Positions 14,674-23,217 of a DNA stretch of 35,233 nt are shown piece by piece (the first letter of the stretch is position 1; each line of letters opens with the position of its first letter). Source of the stretch: CAXYVC01 sp964292295 (GTDB lineage Bacteria > Acidobacteriota > Holophagae > Holophagales > Holophagaceae); the NCBI GenBank assembly GCA_964292295.1, contig CAXYVC010000018.1:1-35233 (forward strand). Direction: 5' to 3'. Made by a program: the position numbers and the translations under genes. The notes beneath the pieces were generated by a model. That model was not told where the DNA came from and made no database searches. It saw nothing but the letters and a program-made list of their open reading frames with translations.

Positions 14674-15348
14674 ATGCCGATTCTCGAACTCCACCGCATG
14701 CCGGGTTCCGGCGAGGGCCGGGACCGCTTCGCCTGCTCCGCCAGCCTGTGGCGCGCCCTGCGCCGCCTGGGCGAGGCCCATGGCTGGGCCCCTGCCGGAA
14801 CCCAGCCGGCCCCCGCCCACGACCCGGCGGATGTGGCGCGGGGCGGCCGGCGCCTGGGTGGGCGGCGCGCCACGGCGCCCGCGCGCTGGCGGGAGATCGC
14901 GGAACTCATGGATGCGCACGTGCGGCGGACCCGACTCCCCCTGGGGCGCCGTGCCCCGCTGGCGGGCCCGGGCTTCCGGCTGCACCTGCTGTACGCCCAG
15001 CTCGACCTCTACGAGCCCCGGCCCGCCGGGGCGGTGCGGCGGATGGTCACGGCGGAGGACGCGAACGCCTGGGCCGCCGCCCTGGAGAGGGCCCTCGAGC
15101 CTGGCGCTTCTGGAGGGGCGCTGCACCAGGAACTCCAGGCGCTGGCCCACGGCGAGCTCACGGTGGGGGCGGTTCGCGCCTTCCTCGGCTTCCTGCGCGG
15201 AGGGGCCTTCGCCTTCGGCTGGGGGACTCCGGGGCTTCGCGGACCCCGCATTGACAGGCCTGCCGAGGCCGGGGATAGTGGGGAGGTACGCGTTCTTTGT
15301 CAGTTCCATAGCGAGCTATCCAGAAAGGTGGAGGGACGGGCCCTGTGA
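14674..15348 (+). CDS. Uncharacterised protein running into the SAM riboswitch
   Basis: I do not recognise this protein. From ATG 14674 (GGGGGAC upstream) the 224-aa frame reads MPILELHRMPG, then a basic, Arg/Pro-rich centre, then FRLHLLYAQLDLYEPRP and a helical region ending in FLRGGAFAFGWG. The codon pattern looks coding to about 15230. The final 35-40 codons cross the metY promoter and enter the riboswitch aptamer, stopping at TGA 15346-15348 in the conserved core. Either the gene truly overlaps the regulatory region, or a frameshift hides an earlier natural stop. Divergent from the EamA gene, 94 bases apart. Confidence 0.5.
   Translation: MPILELHRMPGSGEGRDRFACSASLWRALRRLGEAHGWAPAGTQPAPAHDPADVARGGRRLGGRRATAPARWREIAELMDAHVRRTRLPLGRRAPLAGPGFRLHLLYAQLDLYEPRPAGAVRRMVTAEDANAWAAALERALEPGASGGALHQELQALAHGELTVGAVRAFLGFLRGGAFAFGWGTPGLRGPRIDRPAEAGDSGEVRVLCQFHSELSRKVEGRAL
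15251..15279 (+). promoter_or_regulatory. Sigma70-type promoter of the methionine operon
   Basis: TTGACA (15251-15256, perfect -35) is followed after 17 bases by GATAGT (15274-15279; four of six -10 matches). Transcription would begin near 15286, just ahead of the SAM-I aptamer. The promoter lies inside the 3' end of the preceding open frame. Confidence 0.75.
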
Positions 15349-15418
15349 AACCTTGGCAACCTGCGGAATGCAAGGTGCCAATTCCTGCCGGCGGCATGCC
15401 GGAGAGATGTCGAGCTGA
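15311..15418 (+). ncRNA. SAM-I (S-box) riboswitch
   Basis: The conserved SAM-I core is clear: CCAGAAAGGTGGAGGGAC, then GGCCCTGTGAAACC, GGCAACC, then GGTGCCAATTCCTGC, and a closing GAGAGATG. These occur in the standard order and spacing of the four-way junction with kink-turn. It lies upstream of metY, the usual target. SAM binding should shut off the methionine genes. P1 pairing between the outer arms is imperfect as I fold it by eye. Confidence 0.93.
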
Positions 15419-15430
15419 TGTGACTGACAC

Positions 15431-15463
15431 GCGAAAGGGGCCCACGCTTGTGGGCCCTTTCGC
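15431..15463 (+). terminator. Riboswitch expression-platform hairpin
   Basis: A 14-bp stem with one bulged G (15431-15445 with 15450-15463) and loop GCTT follows the aptamer by 12 bases. It looks like the regulatory terminator of the riboswitch, but the following bases (ATGCCTGG) are not a U-tract. Termination may therefore be weak, Rho-assisted, or the hairpin may act in another way. Confidence 0.6.
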
Positions 15464-15591
15464 ATGCCTGGTGGTTCGCGCAGGAGCGGCGAGAAGCCCT
15501 CGATGCACCCGGAGGCTCCGGCAACGGAGGGACATGGGTGCCCTAGAACAGCCCCCCGACGGGGTCGGGGAGGCTCTGCCCGGAGTCCGCC

Positions 15592-16893
15592 ATGCGCGAG
15601 GCCGCACCTGTTCCATTCCGATTCGAAACCCTGGCGCTCCACGCCGGATACGCCCCCGAGGGCGAGACCCGGAGCCGTGCGGTGCCCATCTACCAGACCG
15701 CCAGCCACGTCTTCGACGACACCGGGCAGGGGGCCCGCCTCTTCGGACTCCAGGAACCGGGGTATCTGTACGCGCGCCTGGGCAATCCCACCGTCGCGGT
15801 GCTCGAGGCGCGCATCGCGGCGCTGGAGGGAGGCGCAGCCGCCGTGGCCACCGCCTCCGGTCAGGCAGCCGTGGCCCTGGCGCTGCTCTCCCTGGCCCGG
15901 GCCGGCGACCACCTGGTGGCGGCGGGGCAGCTGTACGGCGGCACCCGCACGCTGCTGGGGCAGGGCTTCGCGCGCCAGGGCATCTCGGTGGACTTCGCGG
16001 ATGCCCGCCACCCGGAATCCTTCCGTCGCGCCCTGAAGCCGCGCACCCGCGCCCTCTACGTGGAGGCGATCGGCAACCCGGGCCTGGACGTTCCGGAACT
16101 GGAGGCCCTCGCGGAGGTGGCCCACGGGGCCGGGCTTCCCCTGGTCGTGGACAACACCCTGGCCTCGCCTTGGCTGCTCCAGCCCTTGCGCCACGGGGCG
16201 GACGTGGTGGTGCACAGCGCCACGAAATTCTTGGGCGGGCACGGCACCAGCCTGGGGGGGGTGGTGGTGGATGGCGGGCGCTTCGACTGGGGCTCAGGGG
16301 CCTTCCCGGAGTTCACGGAGCCCCACCCCGCCTACCACGGCGAGGTGCTCACGGCGCGCTACCCGGAGGCTCCCCTGGCGGCCAAGGTGCGCCTGGAGGG
16401 GCTGCGGGATTTCGGTCCGGCCCTTTCCCCCTTCAATGCCTTCCTGCTGCTCCAGGGCGTGGAGACGCTGCCCCTGCGCATGGAGCGGCACGGGAAGAAC
16501 GCCCTGGCCCTGGCCCGGTGGCTGCAGGCGCATCCCCGCGTGGCCTGGGTGAGCTATCCCGGCCTGGAGAACCATCCGGACCACGCCCGGGCGCAACGCT
16601 GCTTCCGCCCCGGTGCGGGCTTCGGGGGTGTGCTTGCCCTGGGGCTGAAGGGGGGACGCGAGGCCGCCGTCCGCCTTATCGACGCCGTGCGGCTCTGGTC
16701 GCGCCTCGCCAACGTGGGGGATGCCCGTAGCCTGATCGTGCATCCGGCGAGCACCACCCACCAGCAGCTCAGCGCGGAGGAGCGCCGCGCGGCGGGCGTA
16801 GGGGAGGACCTGGTCCGCCTCTCCGTGGGGCTCGAACACCTGGAGGACCTTCGGGAGGACCTGGAGCGGGCCCTGGGGGAGGTGGGCGCATGA
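15592..16893 (+). CDS. metY: O-acetylhomoserine sulfhydrylase
   Basis: This PLP enzyme makes homocysteine from O-acetylhomoserine and sulfide. The 433 aa match the Cys/Met-metabolism PLP family: LALHAGYAPEGETRSRAVPI at the N-terminus, SGQAAVALALL, the phosphate/substrate loop GYLYARLGNPT, and HSATKFLGGHG with Lys212 as the PLP lysine. RLANVGDARSLIVHPASTTH is the C-terminal substrate-binding motif. The length and the long insert between the Lys and C-terminal domains fit MetY rather than MetB/MetC. GGAG lies seven bases before ATG 15592. It is the first gene behind the SAM-I riboswitch; its stop overlaps metX (ATGA). Confidence 0.93.
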   Translation: MREAAPVPFRFETLALHAGYAPEGETRSRAVPIYQTASHVFDDTGQGARLFGLQEPGYLYARLGNPTVAVLEARIAALEGGAAAVATASGQAAVALALLSLARAGDHLVAAGQLYGGTRTLLGQGFARQGISVDFADARHPESFRRALKPRTRALYVEAIGNPGLDVPELEALAEVAHGAGLPLVVDNTLASPWLLQPLRHGADVVVHSATKFLGGHGTSLGGVVVDGGRFDWGSGAFPEFTEPHPAYHGEVLTARYPEAPLAAKVRLEGLRDFGPALSPFNAFLLLQGVETLPLRMERHGKNALALARWLQAHPRVAWVSYPGLENHPDHARAQRCFRPGAGFGGVLALGLKGGREAAVRLIDAVRLWSRLANVGDARSLIVHPASTTHQQLSAEERRAAGVGEDLVRLSVGLEHLEDLREDLERALGEVGA

Positions 16894-17786
16894 GCGGGGA
16901 ACTGGCCATCCGCGTGACGGGGACGGGGGCCCGGCGGGTGCTGCTGCTCCACGCCCTCACGGGCGGTCCCGATGCGGCGGACCGCGAGGGGGTGAAGGGC
17001 TGGTGGGGACCCCTCTTCCGCGCCGGTGCCCCCCTCGATGGGGCGCGGAACATGGTCTGGACGCCGAACCTGCCGGGAAGCTGCTACGGCACGGCCTGGC
17101 CCGGGGAGGCTCCCCTCACGGTCCGTGCGCAGGCAGAGCGCGTGGCTTCGTGGATTCTCCGGGAGCAGCTCGCCTTCGAGGCCCTCCTGGGCGGCTCCCT
17201 GGGGGGCATGGTGGCCCTGGAGCTCGCGCTTCTGCTTCCGGAGCGCTTCCGGGCGCTCGGCGTCATCGGATGCGGGGGGCGGGCGCACGCTTGGCTGTGG
17301 GCCCAGAACGAGGTTCAGCGCGCCATCCTGGCCGCTTCGAGCCTGGGAGACGCAGAGGCCCTGGCCCTGGCGCGGCGGGCCGCGATGGTCGGTTTCCGGG
17401 CGCCCGCCAGTCTGGGAGCGCGCTTCAGGGAGCCGGAGGCGCTGCGGGCGTGGCTCGCGCACCACGGGCGCGCCCTGGCGGCGCGCTTCACCCGGTCCAG
17501 CTACCTGAAGCTGCTGGATGCCATGGACAGCCACGACCTCGGGCGGGACCGGGGCGGCCTGGCGTCCGCCCTCGGGGGCCTCGGCGCGCCGCTGCACGTG
17601 CTGGGCATTCCGTCCGACCAGCTTTTCCCTCCCGTCGTGGTGGAGGAACTGGCGGAGGCCGCCCGCTGCGCCGGGCGTCTGGGCAGCCTCGCCTGGCTCG
17701 CCAGCCCCCACGGCCACGACGCCTTTCTCCTCGAATGGGACCAGGTCGGAGCCTGGCTCACCCGCATCCTGCCGGAGGCACCATGA
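16890..17786 (+). CDS. metX: Homoserine O-acetyltransferase, short form
   Basis: This alpha/beta-hydrolase enzyme transfers an acyl group (normally acetyl from acetyl-CoA) to homoserine, giving the MetY substrate. The catalytic triad is visible: GGSLGGM with Ser103, LGIPSDQLFPP with Asp243, and SPHGHDAFL with His276. At 298 aa it is shorter than typical MetX (about 340-380 aa). The N-terminal segment before LLLHALTGGPDA is reduced to about 17 residues, lacking the usual substrate-entry beta hairpin, and the lid appears trimmed. It starts by ATGA overlap with metY and ends by ATGA overlap with the aspartokinase fusion. The gene context makes MetX the best call; acyl specificity (acetyl or succinyl) is not certain. 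Confidence 0.88.
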   Translation: MSGELAIRVTGTGARRVLLLHALTGGPDAADREGVKGWWGPLFRAGAPLDGARNMVWTPNLPGSCYGTAWPGEAPLTVRAQAERVASWILREQLAFEALLGGSLGGMVALELALLLPERFRALGVIGCGGRAHAWLWAQNEVQRAILAASSLGDAEALALARRAAMVGFRAPASLGARFREPEALRAWLAHHGRALAARFTRSSYLKLLDAMDSHDLGRDRGGLASALGGLGAPLHVLGIPSDQLFPPVVVEELAEAARCAGRLGSLAWLASPHGHDAFLLEWDQVGAWLTRILPEAP

Positions 17787-20182
17787 AAGTCCTGAAATTC
17801 GGAGGCACCAGCGTGGGGTCACTGGAAGCCCTGCGTCGGGCCGCGGCCATCGTCCGCCAGGAGCTTCCCGCAGGGGGGCTCGTGGTGGTGAGCGCCCTCT
17901 CCGGCACCACCGATCTGCTGCTGGAGGCGATCCGCCTTGCGGCCGGGGGGGACGGGGAAGGGGCCCTCGCGTGCCATGCCGCGCTGATCCGGCGTCATGA
18001 AGGCCTTGCCCGGGAACTGGGGCTGGAGGCCGAGCTTCGGGATGCTTGGAGGCCCCTCCTGGAGGGCCTGGGGCGAAGCCTGGAGGGCATGGCCATGCTG
18101 GGGGAGGCTTCTCCGCGAGCCCGGGATGGCGTGCTGGCGGCGGGCGAGGGACTCGCCGCCCGCCTGCTTGCCGTCCTGTTGGCCCGTGAGGGCCTGCCCG
18201 CCCAGTTCCGGGACGTTCGCGAAGTGCTGAAGACCGACGCCCGCCACGGTCGGGCCCGACCGGACCTTGCGCGCACCCACGCGGCGGCTGGAGCCTGGCG
18301 CGCCCATCTGGCGGAGGGACGCCTGTTCGTCACCCAGGGTTTCCTGGGGGAGGCGCCGGATGGCGCTCCGGCCACCCTGGGGCGCGGGGGATCCGACACC
18401 AGCGCCGCCCTGCTGGGGGAAGCCCTTGGCGCGAGCGACGTGCAGATATGGACCGACGTGGATGGCGTGCTCAGCGCGGATCCCGGGCTGGTCCCCGGCG
18501 CGCGCTCCATCCCCGAGATGGGCCTGGTGGAGGCGGCGGCCCTTTCGGCTTTCGGCGCCAAGGTGCTCCACGGGGATGCCCTGGCTCCCGTGGCGCGCAC
18601 CGGCCTGAGCCTGGTGGTGGCCAACACCCACCGTCCTGCGGCTTCCCGCACCGTCATTCGTCGGGAAACCCCCCTTCGGGGCTGCGGGGAGATCACCTCG
18701 GTGGCGTACAAGGAGGGGCTCGCGCTGCTGCGCTTCCCCGTCCACGCGCGCCTGGAGGAGCTTCTGCAGGCGGCGCAGGACATGGAGGAGGCGGGCGCCG
18801 TGCGCTACGGCCTGCTCTCCGCGCCGGACGGGAGCCTTTTGGTGGTGCGTGCGGAGACGCCGGCTGCGGAGGCGCGGTTGAAGGCGCTGGAGGCCTCTGG
18901 CGTGTCGTGCGAGCGGGGCTGGGCGGTGGTGGCCCTGGTGGGCGAAGGGCTGCGCCTGGATCCGGACGCCGCCTTGCGCGCCCTGGCCTTTCTGGAACGG
19001 GAGTCCGTGGGGGCGCTGCTCACGGGCAACGCGGGCCTTTCGGTGGCCTTCCTTGTGCCGGAAAGCCGGCTCTCGGTGCTCATCCCGCGCCTGCACGCCC
19101 GTTGCGTGGAGGGGGAGACGTCCCGGCTGGAGCTCTGCCTGCTGGGAACGGGCCTCGTGGGGGGACGCTTCCTGGAGCAGCTCCAGCGCCTTCGGGCGTT
19201 GGAGCCCGGGCTGGCCTCGCGCGTGAGGCTCGCGGCGCTCGCGGATTCCCGGCGCATGCTCCTGGCGCCGGAAGGGCTGGATCCGGCCACGGCGCGGGAA
19301 GCGCTGGCGGCGCGTGGCGAACCCCTGGACCTGGAAGCCCTGCGCGCCTTCGGGGCGCGCCTCGAGCACCCGGTGCTCGTGGACTGCACGGCCTCCCAGG
19401 CGGTGGCGGAGGCCTGCGAGGCCTTTGCGGAGGCGGGCTTCCACCTGGTGGGGGCCAACAAGCGCACCAGCACCCTGCCCATGGCTTCCCAGAGGCGCCT
19501 GCGGGAGGCCCTGGCCCGCCGGGGTCGGGCCTTCCGCTGCGAGACCCACGTGGGGGCGGGACTGCCCGTGCTTGGAACCCTGGAAGATCTGCGCAAGGGC
19601 GGAGACGTCGTGCATCGGGTGGAGGGCATTTTGAGCGGCTCGCTCTCCTGCCTCTACGGCCTGCTGGATCAGGGGCTTCCCCTGCGGGAGGCAGTCCGTC
19701 GGGCGCGGGAGGCGGGCTTCACCGAGCCGGATCCGTGGGAGGACCTCTCGGGGATCGACGTGGCGCGCAAGGCGCTGATCCTGCACCGGGAGCTGGGGGG
19801 AACGCTGGACCTGGACGGCGTGGTGCTGGAGGGCGCCCTGCCGCCGGAGGCCCTGGAAGGAGGCGATGCCGCGGCCTTCCAGGAGCGGCTGGAGCGCCTG
19901 GAGGCGCCCCTTCGGCAGAGGCTCGGAGCCCTCCGGGCCGAAGGGAAGGTGCTTCGCTACGTGGCCACCGTGACGGCAGAGGCCTGCCGTGTGGCGCCCG
20001 TGGCGGTGGACGCGGAACACCCCTTCGCCGCGGTGCGGGATGGCGAGAACGCCGTCGTGTTCCACACGGACGCGTACCACCCGCGCCCCCTGGTCGTCCG
20101 GGGCTACGGCGCCGGTGCGGCCGTCACCGCCGGGGGACTCCTGGCGGACGTCTTGAAGCTTGAAGGAGGATGTCATGGCTGA
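17783..20182 (+). CDS. Bifunctional aspartokinase-homoserine dehydrogenase
   Basis: This fusion catalyses the first and third steps from aspartate to homoserine. The 799 aa begin with the kinase motif KFGGTSVG, then TLGRGGSDTSA and QIWTDVDGVLSADP. Regulatory ACT-like domains span about 300-450. The dehydrogenase follows: LLGTGLVGGRF (NAD(P) loop near residue 455), VGANKRTSTLP, GAGLPVLGTLEDL, GILSGSLSCLYG and DLSGIDVARKALILHRE. This is the ThrA/MetL architecture. Because it sits between metX and asd in a SAM-controlled unit, a methionine-side isozyme (MetL-like) is likely, but threonine inhibition cannot be judged. ATGA overlap with metX; its 3' end overlaps asd by eight bases. Confidence 0.93.
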   Translation: MKVLKFGGTSVGSLEALRRAAAIVRQELPAGGLVVVSALSGTTDLLLEAIRLAAGGDGEGALACHAALIRRHEGLARELGLEAELRDAWRPLLEGLGRSLEGMAMLGEASPRARDGVLAAGEGLAARLLAVLLAREGLPAQFRDVREVLKTDARHGRARPDLARTHAAAGAWRAHLAEGRLFVTQGFLGEAPDGAPATLGRGGSDTSAALLGEALGASDVQIWTDVDGVLSADPGLVPGARSIPEMGLVEAAALSAFGAKVLHGDALAPVARTGLSLVVANTHRPAASRTVIRRETPLRGCGEITSVAYKEGLALLRFPVHARLEELLQAAQDMEEAGAVRYGLLSAPDGSLLVVRAETPAAEARLKALEASGVSCERGWAVVALVGEGLRLDPDAALRALAFLERESVGALLTGNAGLSVAFLVPESRLSVLIPRLHARCVEGETSRLELCLLGTGLVGGRFLEQLQRLRALEPGLASRVRLAALADSRRMLLAPEGLDPATAREALAARGEPLDLEALRAFGARLEHPVLVDCTASQAVAEACEAFAEAGFHLVGANKRTSTLPMASQRRLREALARRGRAFRCETHVGAGLPVLGTLEDLRKGGDVVHRVEGILSGSLSCLYGLLDQGLPLREAVRRAREAGFTEPDPWEDLSGIDVARKALILHRELGGTLDLDGVVLEGALPPEALEGGDAAAFQERLERLEAPLRQRLGALRAEGKVLRYVATVTAEACRVAPVAVDAEHPFAAVRDGENAVVFHTDAYHPRPLVVRGYGAGAAVTAGGLLADVLKLEGGCHG

Positions 20183-21236
20183 ACGCCTTCCGGTCACGGT
20201 GCTCGGCGCCACGGGGGTGGTGGGGCAGCGCTTCGTGCGCCGCCTGGCGGACCATCCCTGGTTCGAGCTCGCCCACCTGGCGGCCAGCCCCCGCCAGGCG
20301 GGGAGGCGCTATGCCGATGCCTGCGCCTGGCGCCTGGAGGGCGAGCCCTACGCCGGCTGTGGGGAGCGCGTGCTCGAGCCGCCTGAAGTGGCGGCGGTGG
20401 GGGGAGCCGCGGTCTTCAGTGCGCTGGATGCGGAGGTAGCTCTGGAGCTCGAGCCTCGCTTCGCGGAAGGGGGCTCGCTGGTGTTCAGCAACGCGAGCGC
20501 CTTCCGCATGGACGCGGATGTTCCCCTCCTGGTGCCCGAGGTGAACCCGGAGCACCTCGAATTGCTGGCCCTGCAGCGCCGGGTACGGGGGTGGCGCGGC
20601 GGAATCCTCACGAATCCGAACTGCACCACTTCGGTGCTCGTGGTGCTCCTGGCGCCCCTCCACGCGTGCTTCGGCGTGGAGGCGGTGCTCCTGAGCTCCA
20701 TGCAGGCCGTGAGCGGCGCCGGGTACCCAGGGGTTCCCAGCCTGGACATCCTGGGCAACGTGGTGCCCTTCATCCGTGGCGAGGAGGCCAAGGTGGAATC
20801 GGAGGCCGCCAAGCTGCTGGGGCGGATGGGGCGCTGCGGCGTGGAAGCTGCGCCGATCCTGGTCTCGGCGATGTGCCATCGGGTGCCGGTGCTGGACGGG
20901 CACAGCCTGGCGGTGGGCCTGCGCCTCAAGGGGAATCCAAGCGCGGAGCGGGCTCTCGAGTGCCTGGAGGCCTGGCGTCCGGAACCCCAGCGCCTGGCGC
21001 TGCCCAGTGCACCGGAGCGCCCCTTGCGGCTGCATGGCGCGGAGGACCGTCCCCAGGTGCGCCTGGATGTGGGCCGGGACGCAGGCATGAGCGTGCACGT
21101 GGGGCGCCTCCGGGCCTGCCCCGTACTTGGCCTGAAGGCCTCCGTGCTGGGCCACAACACCGAGCGCGGGGCCGCGGGAGGCTCCGTGCTGAATGCCGAA
21201 CTCGCGGTGGCGCGCGGGCTCCTGCCTCTTCCTTGA
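20175..21236 (+). CDS. asd: Aspartate-semialdehyde dehydrogenase, archaeal/fungal type
   Basis: This enzyme reduces aspartyl phosphate to aspartate semialdehyde with NADPH, bridging the two activities of the preceding fusion protein. The 353 aa show VTVLGATGVVGQRF (NADP loop), TNPNCTTSVLVV with catalytic Cys150, AVSGAGYPGVPSLDI, and MCHRVPVLDGHS with the catalytic His region. The SGAGYPG motif and overall form fit the type found in archaea, fungi and some bacteria, rather than the E. coli type. AAGGAGG lies five bases before ATG 20175 and within the end of the previous gene, showing tight coupling. A 79-base gap follows before the next gene. Confidence 0.93.
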   Translation: MAERLPVTVLGATGVVGQRFVRRLADHPWFELAHLAASPRQAGRRYADACAWRLEGEPYAGCGERVLEPPEVAAVGGAAVFSALDAEVALELEPRFAEGGSLVFSNASAFRMDADVPLLVPEVNPEHLELLALQRRVRGWRGGILTNPNCTTSVLVVLLAPLHACFGVEAVLLSSMQAVSGAGYPGVPSLDILGNVVPFIRGEEAKVESEAAKLLGRMGRCGVEAAPILVSAMCHRVPVLDGHSLAVGLRLKGNPSAERALECLEAWRPEPQRLALPSAPERPLRLHGAEDRPQVRLDVGRDAGMSVHVGRLRACPVLGLKASVLGHNTERGAAGGSVLNAELAVARGLLPLP

Positions 21237-21315
21237 CGCCTTCCTTCCCCGGCCCCAGCTTGGGCGCCCGCGGGCCCTTTTCGCCTTGTCCACGTTTCCG
21301 AAGGCCAGGTTCTCC

Positions 21316-23217
21316 ATGAGCGATGCTTGCAACGGCTTCCGCGCGGCCCTCCGGTCCGGCCAGCGCTTCCTCTTCGACGGCTCCACGCCCACGGTGCTGT
21401 ACGAGCGGGGTCTCTTCATCAACCGCAGCTTCGACGAGGCGAACCTCGCCAGCCCTGACCTGGTGCTTGCGGTGCACGGGGAGTTCCGGGCCGCCGGGGC
21501 CCAGGTGCTCACCACCAACACCTGGGCGGCCAACCGCCTGAAGCTCCAGGGCTACGGCCTCGCGGAGCAGCTGGAGGCCATCAACCGCGCGGGGGCCCGC
21601 CTGGCCCGGGAGGCGCTCGGGGAGGGCCAGGGCTGGGTGGCGGGATGCCTGGGCCCGCTGGGCGTGCGCATCGAGCCCTGGGGGCCCACCAGCTTTGGGG
21701 AGGCGAAGGCCCTGTTCGCCGAGCAGGCGCGGGCCCTGGCGGCGGGCGGGGTGGACCTCTTCGTGCTGGAGAGCTTTGCCGACCTCAACGAGATCCAGCA
21801 GGCGATCCTGGCCCTCCGGGAGGTTGCGGAGCTGCCCGTGGCCGCCATGATGACGCCCAACGACGAGGGCCAGACGCTGTACGGCACCGAACCCGAGTGG
21901 TACATCCGCAAGTTGGCGGAGTGGGGTGCGGAGCTGGTGGGCGTGAACGGCGGCAGCGGGCCGGCGCCCCTGCTGGAGCTGCTGAAGCGCCTCCGCGCGG
22001 CCACGGACCGGCCCCTCATCCTCCAGCCCAGCGCCGGCCTTCCCAAGATCGTGGACGGCCGCGCCCTGTACATGGCCAGCCCCGAATACCTGGGGGAGTT
22101 CGCCCGCCAGGCCCTGCTGCTGGGGGCCCAGGCGGTGGGGGGCTGCGCGGGCACCACGCCGGCGCACACCCGGGCCATGCGCGGGGCCTTCCGGCAGGAA
22201 CTGGCCTTCGAGGAGGGGCGCCCCGAGCCGCGGGTTCCCGAACACCCGCGGCCCGCGCCGAGCGTGCCCTTCCGGGAGCGCAGCGCCTGGAGCCGGCGCC
22301 TGGCGGAGGGGCACTTCGTCACGAGTGTCGAACTGGTTCCGCCGAAGGGCAGCTCCCTGGACAGGCTGCTGGAGAAGGCCCGGCGCTGCCGGGACCTGGG
22401 GGTGGACGCGATCAACGTGCCGGACGGTCCCCGCGCCATGGCGCGCATGTCCTCCCTGGCAACGGCCACCCTGATCCAGCAGCGGGCGGGCCTCGAGGCG
22501 ATCACCCACGTGGCCTGCCGGGACCGCAACCTGCTGGGCATGCAGAGCGACCTGCTCGGGGCCTCGGCCCTGGGGCTGCGCAACCTCCTGGCCATCACCG
22601 GCGATCCCCCGAAGCTGGGCCCCTATCCCCACGCCACCGCGGTCTTCGACGTGGACGCCATCGGCCTGGTGAACATCGTCGCGCGCCTGAACTCGGGGCT
22701 GGACCTCGGGGGCAGCCCCATCGGGGAGGCCACCGCCTTCAGCGTGGGCGTGGGCGCGAATCCCGTGGCGGTGGACCCCGGCCGGGAGCGCGAGCGCTTC
22801 CGCTGGAAGGTGGACGCCGGCGCCGACTGGGCCATGACCCAGCCGGTCTTCGACCCCGAGAGCCTCTTCCGCTTCCTGGACTTCGCCGAGCCCTTCGGCA
22901 TCCCGGTGATTGCCGGCATCTGGCCCTTGAGGAACCTGCGCAACGCCGAGTTCATGGCCAACGAGGTGCCGGGCGTCTTCGTCCCCAAGGCCCTTCTGGC
23001 GCGCATGGCCCGCTGGAGCGCCGCGGAGGATCAGCTGAAGGAGGGGCTCGCCATCGCGGGCGAGATCGTGGAGGCGGTGCGGGGCAGGGTGCGGGGGCTC
23101 CAGTTCGCCGCACCCTTGGGCGACGTGGAGCACCTGGTCCCCCTGCTGGCGAGGGCGGGGATCGCGGCTCCTGGAACACTGGAGTGGACAGACCCTGAAT
23201 CCCGGATGGACCCGTGA
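21316..23217 (+). CDS. Homocysteine-methyltransferase-like/MTHFR fusion
   Basis: Two domains fill 633 aa. Residues ~15-295 resemble the homocysteine S-methyltransferase barrel, but two of the three zinc ligands are missing: the usual GxNC reads GVNGGSG (Gly212), and the usual GGCCGTTP reads GGCAGTTPAH (Cys277, Ala278). Residues ~330-625 are a 5,10-methylenetetrahydrofolate reductase with SVELVPPKG (catalytic Glu339), THVACRDRN, AITGDPPKLGPYP and MTQPVFD intact. The family (YitJ-like) normally does both reactions. Here the reductase is probably active, making 5-methyl-THF for MetH, while the methyltransferase half is doubtful. GTGA overlap links it to metH. Confidence 0.88.
   Translation: MSDACNGFRAALRSGQRFLFDGSTPTVLYERGLFINRSFDEANLASPDLVLAVHGEFRAAGAQVLTTNTWAANRLKLQGYGLAEQLEAINRAGARLAREALGEGQGWVAGCLGPLGVRIEPWGPTSFGEAKALFAEQARALAAGGVDLFVLESFADLNEIQQAILALREVAELPVAAMMTPNDEGQTLYGTEPEWYIRKLAEWGAELVGVNGGSGPAPLLELLKRLRAATDRPLILQPSAGLPKIVDGRALYMASPEYLGEFARQALLLGAQAVGGCAGTTPAHTRAMRGAFRQELAFEEGRPEPRVPEHPRPAPSVPFRERSAWSRRLAEGHFVTSVELVPPKGSSLDRLLEKARRCRDLGVDAINVPDGPRAMARMSSLATATLIQQRAGLEAITHVACRDRNLLGMQSDLLGASALGLRNLLAITGDPPKLGPYPHATAVFDVDAIGLVNIVARLNSGLDLGGSPIGEATAFSVGVGANPVAVDPGRERERFRWKVDAGADWAMTQPVFDPESLFRFLDFAEPFGIPVIAGIWPLRNLRNAEFMANEVPGVFVPKALLARMARWSAAEDQLKEGLAIAGEIVEAVRGRVRGLQFAAPLGDVEHLVPLLARAGIAAPGTLEWTDPESRMDP

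Noticed and set aside
21237..21315. Terminator between asd and the MTHFR fusion
   Set aside because: GC-rich palindromic bits followed by TTTT (around 21266-21284) do not form a convincing stem longer than about five pairs.
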